Shown one piece after another: positions 25,828 through 34,973 of a DNA stretch of 64,000 bases. Positions within the stretch are counted from its first letter, which is position 1. Every line of letters starts with the position of its first letter. The stretch covers positions 1 to 64,000 of the forward strand of contig NZ_JAKWBE010000008.1 of assembly GCF_022513565.1 (NCBI RefSeq). Direction: 5' to 3'. The stretch comes from Streptomyces gilvus (GTDB lineage: Bacteria > Actinomycetota > Actinomycetes > Streptomycetales > Streptomycetaceae). Below the pieces are notes generated by a model. That model saw only the letters and a list, made by a program, of their open reading frames with translations, was not told where the DNA came from and ran no database searches. The position numbers and the translations under genes were made by a program.

Positions 25828-27218
25828 GCGCCCGCACCCACAAGCCCCACGAGATCGTCGAGCGGGCGCTGGAGCTGTCCACCGCCGACGGCTGTGTCGT
25901 CATCGCCGACGAGCAGTCCACCGCCAACCTGCGCTGGGCGGGCAACGCGCTCACCACCAACGGCGTCACCCGCGGCCGTACGCTCACGGTCGTCGCGACC
26001 GTCGACGGCAAGGAGGGCACCGCCTCCGGTGTGGTCTCGCGCTCGGCGGTGACCGTGGACGAGCTGGAGCCCCTGGTGCGGGCCGCCGAGGCCGCCGCCC
26101 GCAGCGCGGGGCCCGCCGAGGACGCGCAGCCGCTGGTGGCGGGCGTACCCGCGTCCCCGGACTTCACGGACGGGCCCGCGGAGACCACCTCCGCCGTCTT
26201 CGCCGACTTCGCGCCCGCGCTGGGCGAGGCCTTCGCACGCGCGCGTGCCGGCGGGCGCGAGCTGTACGGCTTCGCCAACCACGAGCTGGTGACGAGCTAC
26301 GTCGGTACGTCGACGGGGCTGCGCCTGCGTCACGACCAGCCCAACGGCACCCTGGAGCTGAACGCCAAGTCGCCGGACCGTACGCGCTCGGCGTGGGCGG
26401 GCCGGTCGACGCGGGACTTCAAGGACGTCGACCCGGCGGCGCTGGACGCCGAGCTCGCCGTCCGCCTCGGCTGGGCCCAGCGGCGCGTCGAGCTGCCGGC
26501 CGGGCGGTACGAGACGCTGCTGCCGCCGACCGCGGTGGCCGACCTGCTGATCTACCAGCTGTGGTCGGCCTCCGGCCGCGATGCGGTCGAGGGGCGCACG
26601 GTGTTCTCCAGGCCGGGCGGCGGCACGCGCGTGGGCGACCGGCTGACCGAGCTGCCGCTGACTCTGCGCAGCGACCCGAACGAGCCGGGTCTGGAGTCGG
26701 CGCCCTTCGTGATCGCGCACTCCTCCGGGGGCGACCAGTCGGTGTTCGACAACGGGCTTCCGCTCAGGGCCACCGAGTGGGTGCGGGAGGGCGAGCTGCG
26801 GCACCTCACGACCACCCGGCACAGCGCGGGCCTGACCGGGCTGCCGGTGGCTCCCGCCATCGACAACCTCGTCCTGACCGGCGGCGCGGACCGTTCGCTG
26901 GAGGAGATGGTCGCGGGCACCGGGCGCGGGCTGCTGTTGACCTGCCTCTGGTACATCCGCGAGGTCGACCCGGCCACCCTGCTGCTGACCGGCCTGACCC
27001 GGGACGGCGTCTACCTCGTCGAGAACGGCGAGGTGACCGGCGAGGTGAACAACTTCCGGTTCAACGAGTCCCCGGTCGACCTGCTGGGCCGGGCCACCGA
27101 GGCCGGGCGCACGGAAAAGACGCTGCCGCGGGAGTGGAGCGACTGGTTCACTAGGGCTGCGATGCCGGCGCTGCGGGTGCCCGACTTCAATATGAGCTCT
27201 GTCAGTCAGGGCGTATAA
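25824..27218 (+). CDS. tldE: TldE/PmbA-family protease partner
   Basis: A 464-aa TldE (PmbA) homologue, the non-catalytic partner that completes the substrate channel of the TldD/TldE protease; it has no HExxxH. The conserved late segments GLLLTCLWYIREVDPATLLLT (split by helix) and ENGEVTGEVNNFRFNESP are visible. The start codon overlaps the tldD stop by four bases. It is followed 56 bases later by tyrS. The pairing makes the assignment secure; the physiological substrate is unknown. Confidence 0.94.
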   Translation: MSARTHKPHEIVERALELSTADGCVVIADEQSTANLRWAGNALTTNGVTRGRTLTVVATVDGKEGTASGVVSRSAVTVDELEPLVRAAEAAARSAGPAEDAQPLVAGVPASPDFTDGPAETTSAVFADFAPALGEAFARARAGGRELYGFANHELVTSYVGTSTGLRLRHDQPNGTLELNAKSPDRTRSAWAGRSTRDFKDVDPAALDAELAVRLGWAQRRVELPAGRYETLLPPTAVADLLIYQLWSASGRDAVEGRTVFSRPGGGTRVGDRLTELPLTLRSDPNEPGLESAPFVIAHSSGGDQSVFDNGLPLRATEWVREGELRHLTTTRHSAGLTGLPVAPAIDNLVLTGGADRSLEEMVAGTGRGLLLTCLWYIREVDPATLLLTGLTRDGVYLVENGEVTGEVNNFRFNESPVDLLGRATEAGRTEKTLPREWSDWFTRAAMPALRVPDFNMSSVSQGV

Positions 27219-27274
27219 CCTCGTAGCCGGTGGTCGCTCGACCGCCCGAAGATCATCAAGGAGATACGAGAACC

Positions 27275-28543
27275 GTGACGGACATCGTCGACGAACTGAA
27301 GTGGCGCGGGCTGATCGCCCTCTCCACTGACGAGGACGCATTGCGCAAGGCGTTCGCGGACGGTCCCGTCACGTTCTATTGCGGCTTCGACCCGACCGCG
27401 CCCAGCCTGCACCTCGGCAACCTCGTGCAGATCCTGACGATGCGCCGGATCCAGAACGCGGGCAACCGTCCGCTGGGCCTGGTCGGGGGTGCCACCGGTC
27501 TGATCGGTGACCCGAAGCCCAACGCCGAGCGCACGCTGAACTCGCCTGAGGTCGTCGCGGGCTGGGTGGAGCGGCTGCGCGCGCAGATCGCCCCGCTGCT
27601 GGACTTCGACGGGCCGAACGCCGCGGTCATGGTCAACAACCTGGACTGGACCCAGGGGATGTCGGCCATCGAGTTCCTGCGGGACGTCGGCAAGCACTTC
27701 CGCGTGAACAAGATGATCGCGAAGGAGGCCGTCGCCCGGCGCCTGGAGTCCCAGGAGGGCATCAGCTACACCGAGTTCAGCTACCAGATCCTGCAGGGCA
27801 TGGACTTCCTGGAGCTGTACCGGCGCTACGGCTGCACGCTGCAGACCGGCGGCAGCGACCAGTGGGGCAACCTCACCTCGGGCACGGACCTGATCCACAA
27901 GGTCGAGCCCGACGCCGTGGTGCACGCGCTGGGCACGCCGCTGATCACCAAGGCCGACGGCACCAAGTTCGGCAAGACCGAGTCCGGCACGGTCTGGCTC
28001 GACCCCGAGATGACCACGCCGTACGCCTTCTACCAGTTCTGGCTGAACGCGGACGACCGGGACGTCTCCAAGTTCCTGCGCATCTTCAGCTTCCGCTCCC
28101 GTGCGGAGATCGAGGAGCTGGAGAAGCAGACCGAGGAGCGACCGCAGGCGCGGGCCGCTCAGCGGGCGCTGGCGGAGGAGCTGACGACGCTGGTGCACGG
28201 CGCCGAACAGACGGCCGCGGTGATCGCCGCGTCGAAGGCGCTGTTCGGGCAGGGTGAACTGGCGGAGCTGGACGAGCGGACGCTGTCGGCGGCGCTGTCC
28301 GAGGTGCCGCACATCGAGGTCGCCGAGCTCGGCCCGGTCGTGGACCTGTTCGCCGAGGTCGGTCTGGTGGCCAGCAAGTCGGCCGCGCGGCGGACGGTGA
28401 AGGAGGGCGGGGCGTACGTGAACAACGTCAAGGTCGCCTCCGAGGACGCCGCCGCGGCCGAGGAGGATCTGCTGCACGGGCGGTGGCTGGTGCTGCGCCG
28501 GGGCAAGAAGAACCTGGCGGCGGTCGAGGTGACGTCCGCGTAG
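27275..28543 (+). CDS. tyrS: Tyrosyl-tRNA synthetase
   Basis: A 422-aa class I aminoacyl-tRNA synthetase charging tRNA-Tyr. The HIGH-type signature is [10 protein letters not shown] (about 40-49), the KMSKS-like loop is KFGKT (231-235), and a C-terminal S4 RNA-binding domain (about 355-420) follows. The GTG start at 27275 has AAGGAG (27258-27263) upstream with 11-base spacing. There is no T-box in the 56-base leader. The stop codon sits inside an 18-bp tandem repeat, followed by a perfect 16-bp-stem terminator. Confidence 0.97.
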   Translation: MTDIVDELKWRGLIALSTDEDALRKAFADGPVTFYCGFDPTAPSLHLGNLVQILTMRRIQNAGNRPLGLVGGATGLIGDPKPNAERTLNSPEVVAGWVERLRAQIAPLLDFDGPNAAVMVNNLDWTQGMSAIEFLRDVGKHFRVNKMIAKEAVARRLESQEGISYTEFSYQILQGMDFLELYRRYGCTLQTGGSDQWGNLTSGTDLIHKVEPDAVVHALGTPLITKADGTKFGKTESGTVWLDPEMTTPYAFYQFWLNADDRDVSKFLRIFSFRSRAEIEELEKQTEERPQARAAQRALAEELTTLVHGAEQTAAVIAASKALFGQGELAELDERTLSAALSEVPHIEVAELGPVVDLFAEVGLVASKSAARRTVKEGGAYVNNVKVASEDAAAAEEDLLHGRWLVLRRGKKNLAAVEVTSA

Positions 28544-28586
28544 TCGACGGACTCCGCGTAGTCGACGGACTCCGCGTAGTCGACGA
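28535..28586. repeat. 18-bp tandem repeat spanning the tyrS stop codon
   Basis: TCCGCGTAGTCGACGGAC is repeated at 28535-28552, 28553-28570 and partially from 28571. Each copy carries the TAG that ends tyrS in the first copy, so read-through would meet two further in-frame stops. It may be replication slippage or a fail-safe stop. Confidence 0.85.
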
Positions 28587-28624
28587 GGGCCGGGTTTCCA
28601 TGGCGGTGCATGGAAACCCGGCCC
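28587..28624. terminator. Bidirectional terminator between tyrS and the GlsB-like gene
   Basis: A perfect 16-bp stem (28587-28602 with 28609-28624) and 6-base loop separate two convergent genes. Confidence 0.9.
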
Positions 28625-28631
28625 TGTCCTG

Positions 28632-28910
28632 TCAGGCCGTCTGTTTCCGCTTGCCCAGCGTCGCCATGTACAGCATGTCGACCACGAAGACGATGATGAT
28701 CGCGGCCACGAGCTGGAAGGCGTGGCGGCTCCAGTCGATGCCGCGGGTCGACTCCACCCCGACGGCGCGTGCGATCGCGTTGCCGACGATCGCGCCGAGC
28801 ATGCCGCAGATGGTGGTCAGCCAGAGGGGACTGTGCTGCTTGCCGGGGATGATCGCCTTGGCGATCAGGCCCAGCACGAATCCCACGATGATCGCCCACA
28901 ACCAGCCCAT
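28632..28910 (-). CDS. GlsB/YeaQ/YmgE-family stress membrane protein
   Basis: A 92-aa three-helix membrane protein of the family once called transglycosylase-associated. The GWLWAIIVGFVLGLIAKAIIPG start and the central GMLGAIVGNAIA are typical. Members are often induced by general stress. A GGGTAC (complement of 28961-28966) upstream resembles a SigB -10, but no convincing -35 sits at the right distance. The ATG follows GGAGGCAGTC. Exact function is unknown. Confidence 0.92.
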   Translation of the reverse strand: MGWLWAIIVGFVLGLIAKAIIPGKQHSPLWLTTICGMLGAIVGNAIARAVGVESTRGIDWSRHAFQLVAAIIIVFVVDMLYMATLGKRKQTA

Positions 28911-29155
28911 GACTGCCTCCTTCTACGGCTCGCGGTGAGCACTAGGGACAGTCTTCGCCCGTACCCCGTACGGCGCATGTCGGGTGCCGCCGTACGTGCT
29001 ACGGCCGATGCCGTTCGCCCAGGCGGGAGGTGACCCGGTCTCGTAGGCGACGCAGGCGCGGCGTAACGTTGGAGGGGTCCGGACCTCGTACCCCGACCGG
29101 GGTCGGACCGGGCACGGGGCGGTGCGGGGCCGATGCGGGCGGATGGTGGAATGTG

Positions 29156-29554
29156 ATGCGGAAGCAGCATGGCGGTGGCAACGGCCAGGTGTTCCGGATC
29201 ACCGGGGCCCGGACGGGACTCCACGAGGACGTACGCGGCCGGCAGCGGCGGTATGTGATCTCGATGTCGATCCGTACGGTGGCGGTGATCCTCGCGGCCT
29301 CGCTGTGGAACGTCGAACGGCCTGTCGCGATCGTGGCGTTGGTACTGGGAGCGGCGCTGCCCTATATCGCGGTGGTGATCGCGAACGCCGGACGGGAGAA
29401 CGCGCCGTCGCTTCCGACGACCTTCGTGACCATGCCGATGCGTCCGATGATCACACCGCCACGGACGAACGACGGTTTCGCGGAACCCGTCCCGGAAGAT
29501 GTCGCGACGGAGCCGGGGCCGGGCGTACGAAGCGAGCCGCGCGACCGGGCCTGA
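29156..29554 (+). CDS. DUF3099-family membrane protein
   Basis: A 132-aa protein with a short soluble head (FRITGARTGLHEDVRGRQRR), two membrane helices (about residues 36-52 and 58-77) and an extended Pro-rich C-terminal tail. This is the DUF3099 pattern seen in actinobacteria; function unknown. I chose ATG 29156; a GTG codon just before it (29153) is equally possible. It is divergent from the GlsB-like gene across 245 bases, in which I see no other gene. Confidence 0.85.
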   Translation: MRKQHGGGNGQVFRITGARTGLHEDVRGRQRRYVISMSIRTVAVILAASLWNVERPVAIVALVLGAALPYIAVVIANAGRENAPSLPTTFVTMPMRPMITPPRTNDGFAEPVPEDVATEPGPGVRSEPRDRA

Positions 29555-29641
29555 GCGGCGCGGAGGTGTCGTAAACGGAAGGCGACTACGCGCCAAGCTC
29601 AAGAAAAGCTCAGATCAATCATGTTGTTCCAGTGCCGGGCG

Positions 29642-29743
29642 ACGGGTTACCCGTGACATACTTCGTAGGCGCTCCGCATCCCCCGTCGGAGCGACGGACC
29701 GACGCCGGGCAGCTCCCCCCGTGGCTGCTCGGCGTCGCCTTTT
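29642..29743 (+). promoter_or_regulatory. Structured leader with attenuator-like hairpin before the 73-aa zinc protein
   Basis: Three structures follow one another: a perfect inverted repeat ACGGGT-T-ACCCGT (29642-29654), a 7-bp hairpin (29670-29676 with 29687-29693), and a 14-bp stem with one G/U pair (29700-29713 with 29724-29737) followed by CCTTTT. The last has terminator form yet sits 25-30 bases before the GTG start, so it looks like a conditional terminator. No known riboswitch family is recognised. The 213-base gap 29555-29767 is otherwise empty. Confidence 0.6.
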
Positions 29744-29767
29744 GTGCAGCGGTTGTGAGACGAATCT

Positions 29768-29989
29768 GTGAGTGACGAGACCACCCCCATCTGCTCCGCC
29801 AAGGGCTGCCGCGTCGCCGCCGTGTGGGTGCTGGCGTGGAACAACCCGAAGATCCACACGCCGGAGCGGCGCAAGACCTGGCTCGCCTGTGAGGAGCACC
29901 GGGAGCATCTGTCGCAGTTCCTCGGGGTACGGGGGTTCCTGAAGGACGTCGTGCTGCTCTCGGAGTGGGAAACGGCCGACGGAGCCTAA
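29768..29989 (+). CDS. 73-aa putative zinc-binding protein
   Basis: A small acidic cytoplasmic protein: MSDETTPICSAKGCRVAAVW, then a middle with NNPKIHTPERRKTW and a helix LACEEHREHLSQFLG. The C-x4-C pair (9, 14) and C-x2-H (about 41-44) could chelate one zinc ion. I do not recognise a function. It starts with GTG at 29768 without an obvious ribosome site, directly after a terminator-like leader, so expression may be conditional. It is convergent with moaA, with only 13 bases between stops. Confidence 0.8.
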   Translation: MSDETTPICSAKGCRVAAVWVLAWNNPKIHTPERRKTWLACEEHREHLSQFLGVRGFLKDVVLLSEWETADGA

Positions 29990-30002
29990 TACCGCAACGA
30001 CA

Positions 30003-30992
30003 CTAACCGCCGATCGCCGACATCGGCCTGTCCGGCTGGACGAAGGACGGGTCGTCCAGGCCGGCGCCCGCCTTCTTGCCCCACATCGCCAGGCGCCAGA
30101 TGCGGGCGATCTCCTCGTCCGGTGATCCGTCGCGCAGGGCGGCTCGCAGGTCCGTCTCCTCCCTCGCGAACAGGCAGGTGCGTATCTGGCCGTCGGCGGT
30201 GAGGCGGGTGCGGTCGCAGGCCGCGCAGAAGGGGCGGGTGACGGAGGCGATGACGCCCACGCGGTGCGGGCCGCCGTCGACCAGCCAGCGCTCGGCGGGG
30301 GCCGAGCCGCGCTCGTCCGCGCCCTCGGGGGTGAGGTCGAAGCGGGTCCGCAGGGAGGCCAGGATGTCGCCCGCCGTCACCATGCCCTCGCGCTTCCAGC
30401 CGTGCTGGGCGTCCAGGGGCATCTGCTCGATGAAGCGCAGCTCGTAGTCGTGCGCGACGGCCCAGGCGAGGAGGTCCGGGGCCTCGTCGTCGTTCAGGCC
30501 CGGCATCAGGACCGAGTTGACCTTCACCGGGGTCAGTCCCGCCTCGCGGGCGGCTTCGAGGCCGTCGAGGACGTCCTGGTGGCGGTTGCGGCGGGTGAGG
30601 GTCTTGAAGACGTCCGGGCGCAGGGTGTCGAGGGAGACGTTGACCCGGTCCAGACCGGCCGCCTTCAGGGCCGTCGCGGTGCGCCTCAGGCCGATGCCGT
30701 TGGTGGTGAGGGACATCTGGGGGCGGGGATCCAGCCCGGCGACGCGCTCCACGATGCCGACCAGGCCGGGGCGCAGCAGGGGCTCGCCGCCGGTGAAGCG
30801 GACCTCCTCGATGCCCAGTGAGGTGACGGCGATGTCGATCAGACGGACGATCTCGTCGTCGGTGAGCAGATCGGGCTTGGCCAGCCACTGCAGGCCCTCC
30901 TCGGGCATGCAGTACGTACAGCGGAGGTTGCACCGGTCGGTCAGTGAGACCCTCAGGTCGGTGGCCACTCGGCCGTAGGTGTCGATGAGCAC
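30003..30992 (-). CDS. moaA: GTP 3',8-cyclase (molybdenum cofactor synthesis)
   Basis: A 329-aa radical-SAM enzyme that converts GTP to (8S)-3',8-cyclo-7,8-dihydroGTP, the first step of molybdopterin synthesis. The radical-SAM cluster cysteines are C21, C25 and C28 (CNLRCTYC); the second iron-sulfur site is visible late in FCAACDRTRL and RTCLF. The essential Gly-Gly C-terminus is present (SAIGG). Apart from this gene no other moa gene is in the window. ATG 30992 is the natural start. Confidence 0.97.
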   Translation of the reverse strand: MLIDTYGRVATDLRVSLTDRCNLRCTYCMPEEGLQWLAKPDLLTDDEIVRLIDIAVTSLGIEEVRFTGGEPLLRPGLVGIVERVAGLDPRPQMSLTTNGIGLRRTATALKAAGLDRVNVSLDTLRPDVFKTLTRRNRHQDVLDGLEAAREAGLTPVKVNSVLMPGLNDDEAPDLLAWAVAHDYELRFIEQMPLDAQHGWKREGMVTAGDILASLRTRFDLTPEGADERGSAPAERWLVDGGPHRVGVIASVTRPFCAACDRTRLTADGQIRTCLFAREETDLRAALRDGSPDEEIARIWRLAMWGKKAGAGLDDPSFVQPDRPMSAIGG

Positions 30993-31116
30993 GCGGGCCC
31001 CCTCCCTCGTAGCGGATCAGTGCGGGCGGATCAGCGCCGATGAACTTTTTCCTGTCACCTGCGAGCCTACGTGACACGACTGACAACGACAGCGGCCGGA
31101 TCCCACGAGGTGCGAC

Positions 31117-31150
31117 GCGGCCGCGTCGTAGGGATCTACGACGCGGCCGC
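31117..31150. terminator. Hairpin terminator after the acetate symporter operon
   Basis: A perfect 15-bp stem (31117-31131 with 31136-31150) with a GGAT loop lies 23 bases past the leftward symporter stop; it contains a NotI-like GCGGCCGC in each arm. No T-run. Confidence 0.8.
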
Positions 31151-31173
31151 CGCGAGGGGTGGTGCGGGGGTTG

Positions 31174-32799
31174 TCAGTGGGCTCCGGTGCCGGTGAGGGA
31201 GCGGACCTCCAGTTCGGCGTACTTGCCGGCGTCCGGCTGCTCCTTGGAGAGGTAGGTGCCGACGATGCCGAGCAGGAAGCCGACCGGGATCGAGATGATG
31301 CCGGGGTTCTCCAGCGGGAACCAGTGGAAGTCGACGTCCGGGAACATCGACGTCGGCTTGCCCGAGACGACCGGCGAGAACAGCACCAGGCCGACCGCGG
31401 TGACCAGGCCGCCGTAGATCGACCACAGGGCTCCGGAGGTGGTGAACCGCTTCCAGAAGAGGCTGTAGAGGATCGTCGGGAGGTTGGCGGAGGCGGCGAC
31501 CGCGAAGGCGAGCGCGACCAGGCCGGCCACGTTCAGGTCGCGGGCGAGGGCGCCCAGGACGATGGAGACCGCGCCGATGCCGACGGTCGCCCAGCGGGCC
31601 GCGCCGATCTCCTGCTTCTCGGTGGCCTGGCCCTTCCTGATGACGTTCGCGTAGATGTCGTGCGCGAAGGAGGAGGACGAGGCCAGGGTCAGGCCCGCGA
31701 CGACCGCGAGGATCGTGGCGAACGCGACCGCGGAGATGGTGGCGAGCAGGATCGCGCCCCAGTTGGAGTCCACGCCCCCGAGATGGAGGGCGAGCAGGGG
31801 CGCGGCCGTGTTGCCCGCCTTGTTGGAGGCGATGATCTCGTCGGGCTTGATCAGCGCGGCGGCGCCGAAGCCGAGGGCGAGGGTCATCAGGTAGAAGGCG
31901 CCGATCAGGCCGATCGCCCAGATCACGGACTTACGGGCGGCCTTGGCGGTGGGCACCGTGTAGAAGCGGATCAGGATGTGCGGCAGGCCGGCGGTGCCCA
32001 GGACCAGGGCGATGCCGAGGGAGATGAAGTCCAGCTTGGTGGTGCCCGTGGCGCCGTACTTCAGGCCGGGCTCCAGGAAGGCGGCGCCCTTGCCGCTGTT
32101 GTCGGCGGCGGAGCCGAGCAGGTCGGAGATGTTGAAGTGGAACTTCAGCAGCACCAGGAAGGTCAGCAGCAGCGCGCCCGCGATCAGCAGGACCGCCTTG
32201 ACCATCTGCACCCAGGTGGTGCCCTTCATGCCGCCGATGGTGACGTACACGATCATCAGGACGCCGACCAGGGCGACGATGCCGATCTTGCCGCCGTCGC
32301 TGGTGATGCCGAGCAGCAGCGAGACCAGGACGCCCGCGCCCGCCATCTGGGCCAGCAGGTAGAAGATCGAGACGACGATGGTGGACGTGCCGGCCGCCGT
32401 GCGGACCGGGCGCTGGCGCATGCGGTAGGCGAGGACGTCGCCCATGGTGTAGCGGCCGGAGTTGCGCAGCGGTTCGGCGACCAGGAGCAGGGCGACCAGC
32501 CAGGCGACCAGGAAGCCGATGGAGTACAGGAAGCCGTCGTAGCCGAAGAGGGCGATGGCGCCCGCGATGCCGAGGAAGGACGCGGCGGACATGTAGTCGC
32601 CGGAGACGGCGAGGCCGTTCTGGAAGCCGGTGAACTGGCGTCCGCCGGCGTAGAAGTCGGCGGCGTCCTTGGTCTGGCGGCCGGCCCAGACGGTGATGAC
32701 GAGGGTCGCGGCGACGAACACCGCGAACAGGGTGATGATCAGCGGGCGGTGCTGGCTCGCCTCGCCCGCGGCGAGCAGGGTGTGCTGCGCGGGGCTCAT
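31174..32799 (-). CDS. actP: Sodium/solute (acetate-type) symporter
   Basis: A 541-aa SSS-family symporter with about 13 membrane helices, resembling the acetate permease ActP. The helix-2/3 region DFYAGGRQFTGFQNGLAVSG and AASFLGIAGAIALFGYDG are hallmarks. ATG 32799 overlaps the stop of the upstream DUF485 gene (ATGA), the normal actP arrangement, and gives the family N-terminus; a longer in-frame start adds only low-complexity residues. It probably imports acetate or other short monocarboxylates. Followed by a 15-bp-stem terminator. Confidence 0.93.
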   Translation of the reverse strand: MSPAQHTLLAAGEASQHRPLIITLFAVFVAATLVITVWAGRQTKDAADFYAGGRQFTGFQNGLAVSGDYMSAASFLGIAGAIALFGYDGFLYSIGFLVAWLVALLLVAEPLRNSGRYTMGDVLAYRMRQRPVRTAAGTSTIVVSIFYLLAQMAGAGVLVSLLLGITSDGGKIGIVALVGVLMIVYVTIGGMKGTTWVQMVKAVLLIAGALLLTFLVLLKFHFNISDLLGSAADNSGKGAAFLEPGLKYGATGTTKLDFISLGIALVLGTAGLPHILIRFYTVPTAKAARKSVIWAIGLIGAFYLMTLALGFGAAALIKPDEIIASNKAGNTAAPLLALHLGGVDSNWGAILLATISAVAFATILAVVAGLTLASSSSFAHDIYANVIRKGQATEKQEIGAARWATVGIGAVSIVLGALARDLNVAGLVALAFAVAASANLPTILYSLFWKRFTTSGALWSIYGGLVTAVGLVLFSPVVSGKPTSMFPDVDFHWFPLENPGIISIPVGFLLGIVGTYLSKEQPDAGKYAELEVRSLTGTGAH

Positions 32800-33152
32800 G
32801 CGCCGCCCTCCATCCGGGTCTTGATGGCCTCGGCCTTGGGGTCGAGCTCGGCGGCGGCGTGCCGCGAGTACCACCAGGCGATCAGGAACGTGGTCAGGAA
32901 CTGGGCGAGGCCCAGCACGAGGGCCACGTTGACATTGCCGACCACCTGGGTGCCCATGAAGTCGTCCGCGTAGTTCGACAGCAGGACGTACAGCAGGTAC
33001 CAGGCGATGAAGCCGATGGTGAGCGGGAAGGCGAACGAGCGGTGGGAGCGGCGCAGTTCACCGAACTCCGCGCTCTCCTGGACCGTCACGAACTCCTCGG
33101 TGGAGGGGAGTTGGGCCTGGGTTTTCGAGGGGGGCGGTGTCTCGGTGGCCAC
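32796..33152 (-). CDS. DUF485-family membrane protein (symporter partner)
   Basis: A 118-aa DUF485 protein with two membrane helices (about residues 40-58 and 75-97) and a conserved ELRRSHRSFAFPLT segment; in many bacteria this family sits next to actP and is thought to assist the permease. The start GTG 33152 is preferred: GAGGAG lies 5 bases upstream, and the upstream in-frame stretch looks non-coding. It overlaps the symporter gene by 4 bases. It is divergent from the subtilase gene. Confidence 0.88.
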   Translation of the reverse strand: MATETPPPSKTQAQLPSTEEFVTVQESAEFGELRRSHRSFAFPLTIGFIAWYLLYVLLSNYADDFMGTQVVGNVNVALVLGLAQFLTTFLIAWWYSRHAAAELDPKAEAIKTRMEGGA

Positions 33153-33404
33153 GGAGTCTCCTCGCGTTGCGGATGCGGGCGGGACGGGGTCGGGGCGAGT
33201 GTCCTCGCGTTCCCTGTCCAAGGTCACGGCGCCACGCGAGGACAGGTTCAACGTCCTTGACCTCTTTCCGAACTCGCCTTGGGGAACTCATTGCTGACCA
33301 GCGACGTCGGGGGATAGTTTTCGCCCTGGACCGCCCGTCATGTACCTGCCCGAGCACCACCTGTGTCTCGGGCGGTTCTCGTATCCGGATGATGTGGAGA
33401 CCCC

Positions 33405-34931
33405 ATGGCTCATCTGCGTTCCAGACGCCGGCTCGCCCTCGCGGTGCCGATCGCGCTGTCGCTGACCGCCTCGCTCGGCTTCCTCCCCGCGGCCGCGCAG
33501 GCCGCCCCGCGAGCGGAGTCCGCCTCCCAGGCCGCCGCCGCGGACACCTACGCCTACCTCGTCAACACCAGGACGGACCCTTACACGATCAAGTCGGTCA
33601 AGGCCGCGATCAAGGCGGCCGGCGGTTCCGTCGTGGTGTCGTACGACAGGATCGGTGTGATCGTCGTCCACTCCACGGACCTCGACTTCGCGAAGAAGAT
33701 ACGCAAGGTACGCGGCGTGCAGTCCGCCGGCGCCTCGCGGACCTCGCCGGTGCAGGCGGCGGGGACGACGGACGAGGGCGCGGTGCAGTACCTCTCCAAG
33801 GCCGAGTCGGCGAAGGTCGCCAAGGGGGCCACCGCGGGCGAGGAGCCGCTCGAGGCCGACCAGTGGGACCTGAGGGCGATCGGCGCCGACAAGGCGGCCC
33901 GGATCGACCCGGGCAGCAAGAAGGTGACCGTCGCGGTCATCGACGTCGGCGTCGACGACACCCACCCCGACATAGCGCCGAACTTCTCGCCCTCACAGTC
34001 CGCGAACTGCGTGAGCGGCAAGGCGGACACCACGTACGGCTCCTGGCGGCCGGTGGACGCCGACCACTACCACGGCACGCATGTGGCCGGCGAGATCGCC
34101 GCCGCTCGCAACGGCATCGGTGTCGCGGGCGTCGCGCCCGGTGTGAAGGTCGCCGGCATCACGGTGGCCCAGCCGGACGCGAACCAGCTGTTCTTCCCGG
34201 AGAGCGTCGTCTGCGCCTTCGTGTTCGCCGCCGACCACGGCGTCGAGATAACGAACAACAGCTACTACGTTGATCCGTGGCAGTACAACTGCATGGACGA
34301 TCCCGATCAGCGCGCGATCGTCGACGCGGTCAACAGGGCCCAGTTGTACGCCCAGCGCAAGGGCACGCTCAATGTCGCCGCGGCGGGCAACTCCAACGAC
34401 GACCTCGACTCGAACGCCCTGGTCGACGCCTCCAGCCCGGACGACTCGACGCCGGTGAACCGTACGGTCGATCCGCACGAGTGCTTCGACGTGCCGACCC
34501 AGCTGCCGGGTGTCGTCACGGTCAGCGCGACGGGCGTCAAGGGCGCCAAGTCGTACTACTCCAGCTACGGCTACGGCGTCGTCGACGTCGCGGCGCCGGG
34601 CGGGGACAAGTACCAGATCCCGGACACGCCGTCGAAGAACGGCCGCATCCTGTCCACGCTGCCCGACAACCAGTACGGCTACCTCCAGGGCACGTCGATG
34701 GCGACTCCGCACGTGGCGGCCGTGGCCGCGCTGCTGAAGTCGACGCACCCGTGGGCGACGCCGGCCCAGTTGCAGTCGCTGCTGAAGGCCCAGGCGGTGA
34801 ACCCGGGCTGCCCGACGGACCCGTACGACGGGGACGGCGACGGCGTGGTGGACGCGACCTGTGTGGGCGGCAAGCGCGTCAACGGCTTCTACGGATTCGG
34901 CATCGTGAGCGCCCTGCGCGCGGTGAAGTAG
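33405..34931 (+). CDS. Secreted S8-family serine protease (subtilase)
   Basis: A 508-aa exported protease. The signal peptide covers residues 1 to about 33 (ending AAAQAAP), followed by an inhibitor-I9-like propeptide (about 48-110). The S8 domain shows Asp in VAVIDVGVDDTHPD (near 182), His in HGTHVAGEI (near 225), the oxyanion Asn in EITNNSYY and nucleophilic Ser in GTSMATPHV (near 431). The domain ends close to the C-terminus, so no extra anchor is seen. ATG 33405 begins a typical Sec signal. It is probably autoprocessed; a role in nutrition or mycelial turnover is inference. Confidence 0.95.
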   Translation: MAHLRSRRRLALAVPIALSLTASLGFLPAAAQAAPRAESASQAAAADTYAYLVNTRTDPYTIKSVKAAIKAAGGSVVVSYDRIGVIVVHSTDLDFAKKIRKVRGVQSAGASRTSPVQAAGTTDEGAVQYLSKAESAKVAKGATAGEEPLEADQWDLRAIGADKAARIDPGSKKVTVAVIDVGVDDTHPDIAPNFSPSQSANCVSGKADTTYGSWRPVDADHYHGTHVAGEIAAARNGIGVAGVAPGVKVAGITVAQPDANQLFFPESVVCAFVFAADHGVEITNNSYYVDPWQYNCMDDPDQRAIVDAVNRAQLYAQRKGTLNVAAAGNSNDDLDSNALVDASSPDDSTPVNRTVDPHECFDVPTQLPGVVTVSATGVKGAKSYYSSYGYGVVDVAAPGGDKYQIPDTPSKNGRILSTLPDNQYGYLQGTSMATPHVAAVAALLKSTHPWATPAQLQSLLKAQAVNPGCPTDPYDGDGDGVVDATCVGGKRVNGFYGFGIVSALRAVK

Positions 34932-34973
34932 ACCGGCACGGATCCTTGCGGTACGGATCCCCTCGGTCCATAT

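Noticed and set aside
24096..27218. A 1040-codon frame ending in tldE
   Set aside because: The upstream part runs out of frame through tldD; the ATGA overlap gives the proper tldE start.
28961..28966. SigB promoter for the GlsB-like gene
   Set aside because: GGGTAC is present on the right strand, but no GNNT-type -35 lies at 14-16 bases, so it is not listed as a feature.
29621..29656. 11-codon leader peptide ORF (MLFQCRATGYP)
   Set aside because: No ribosome site and too short to judge; mentioned only as a possible part of the attenuator-like leader.
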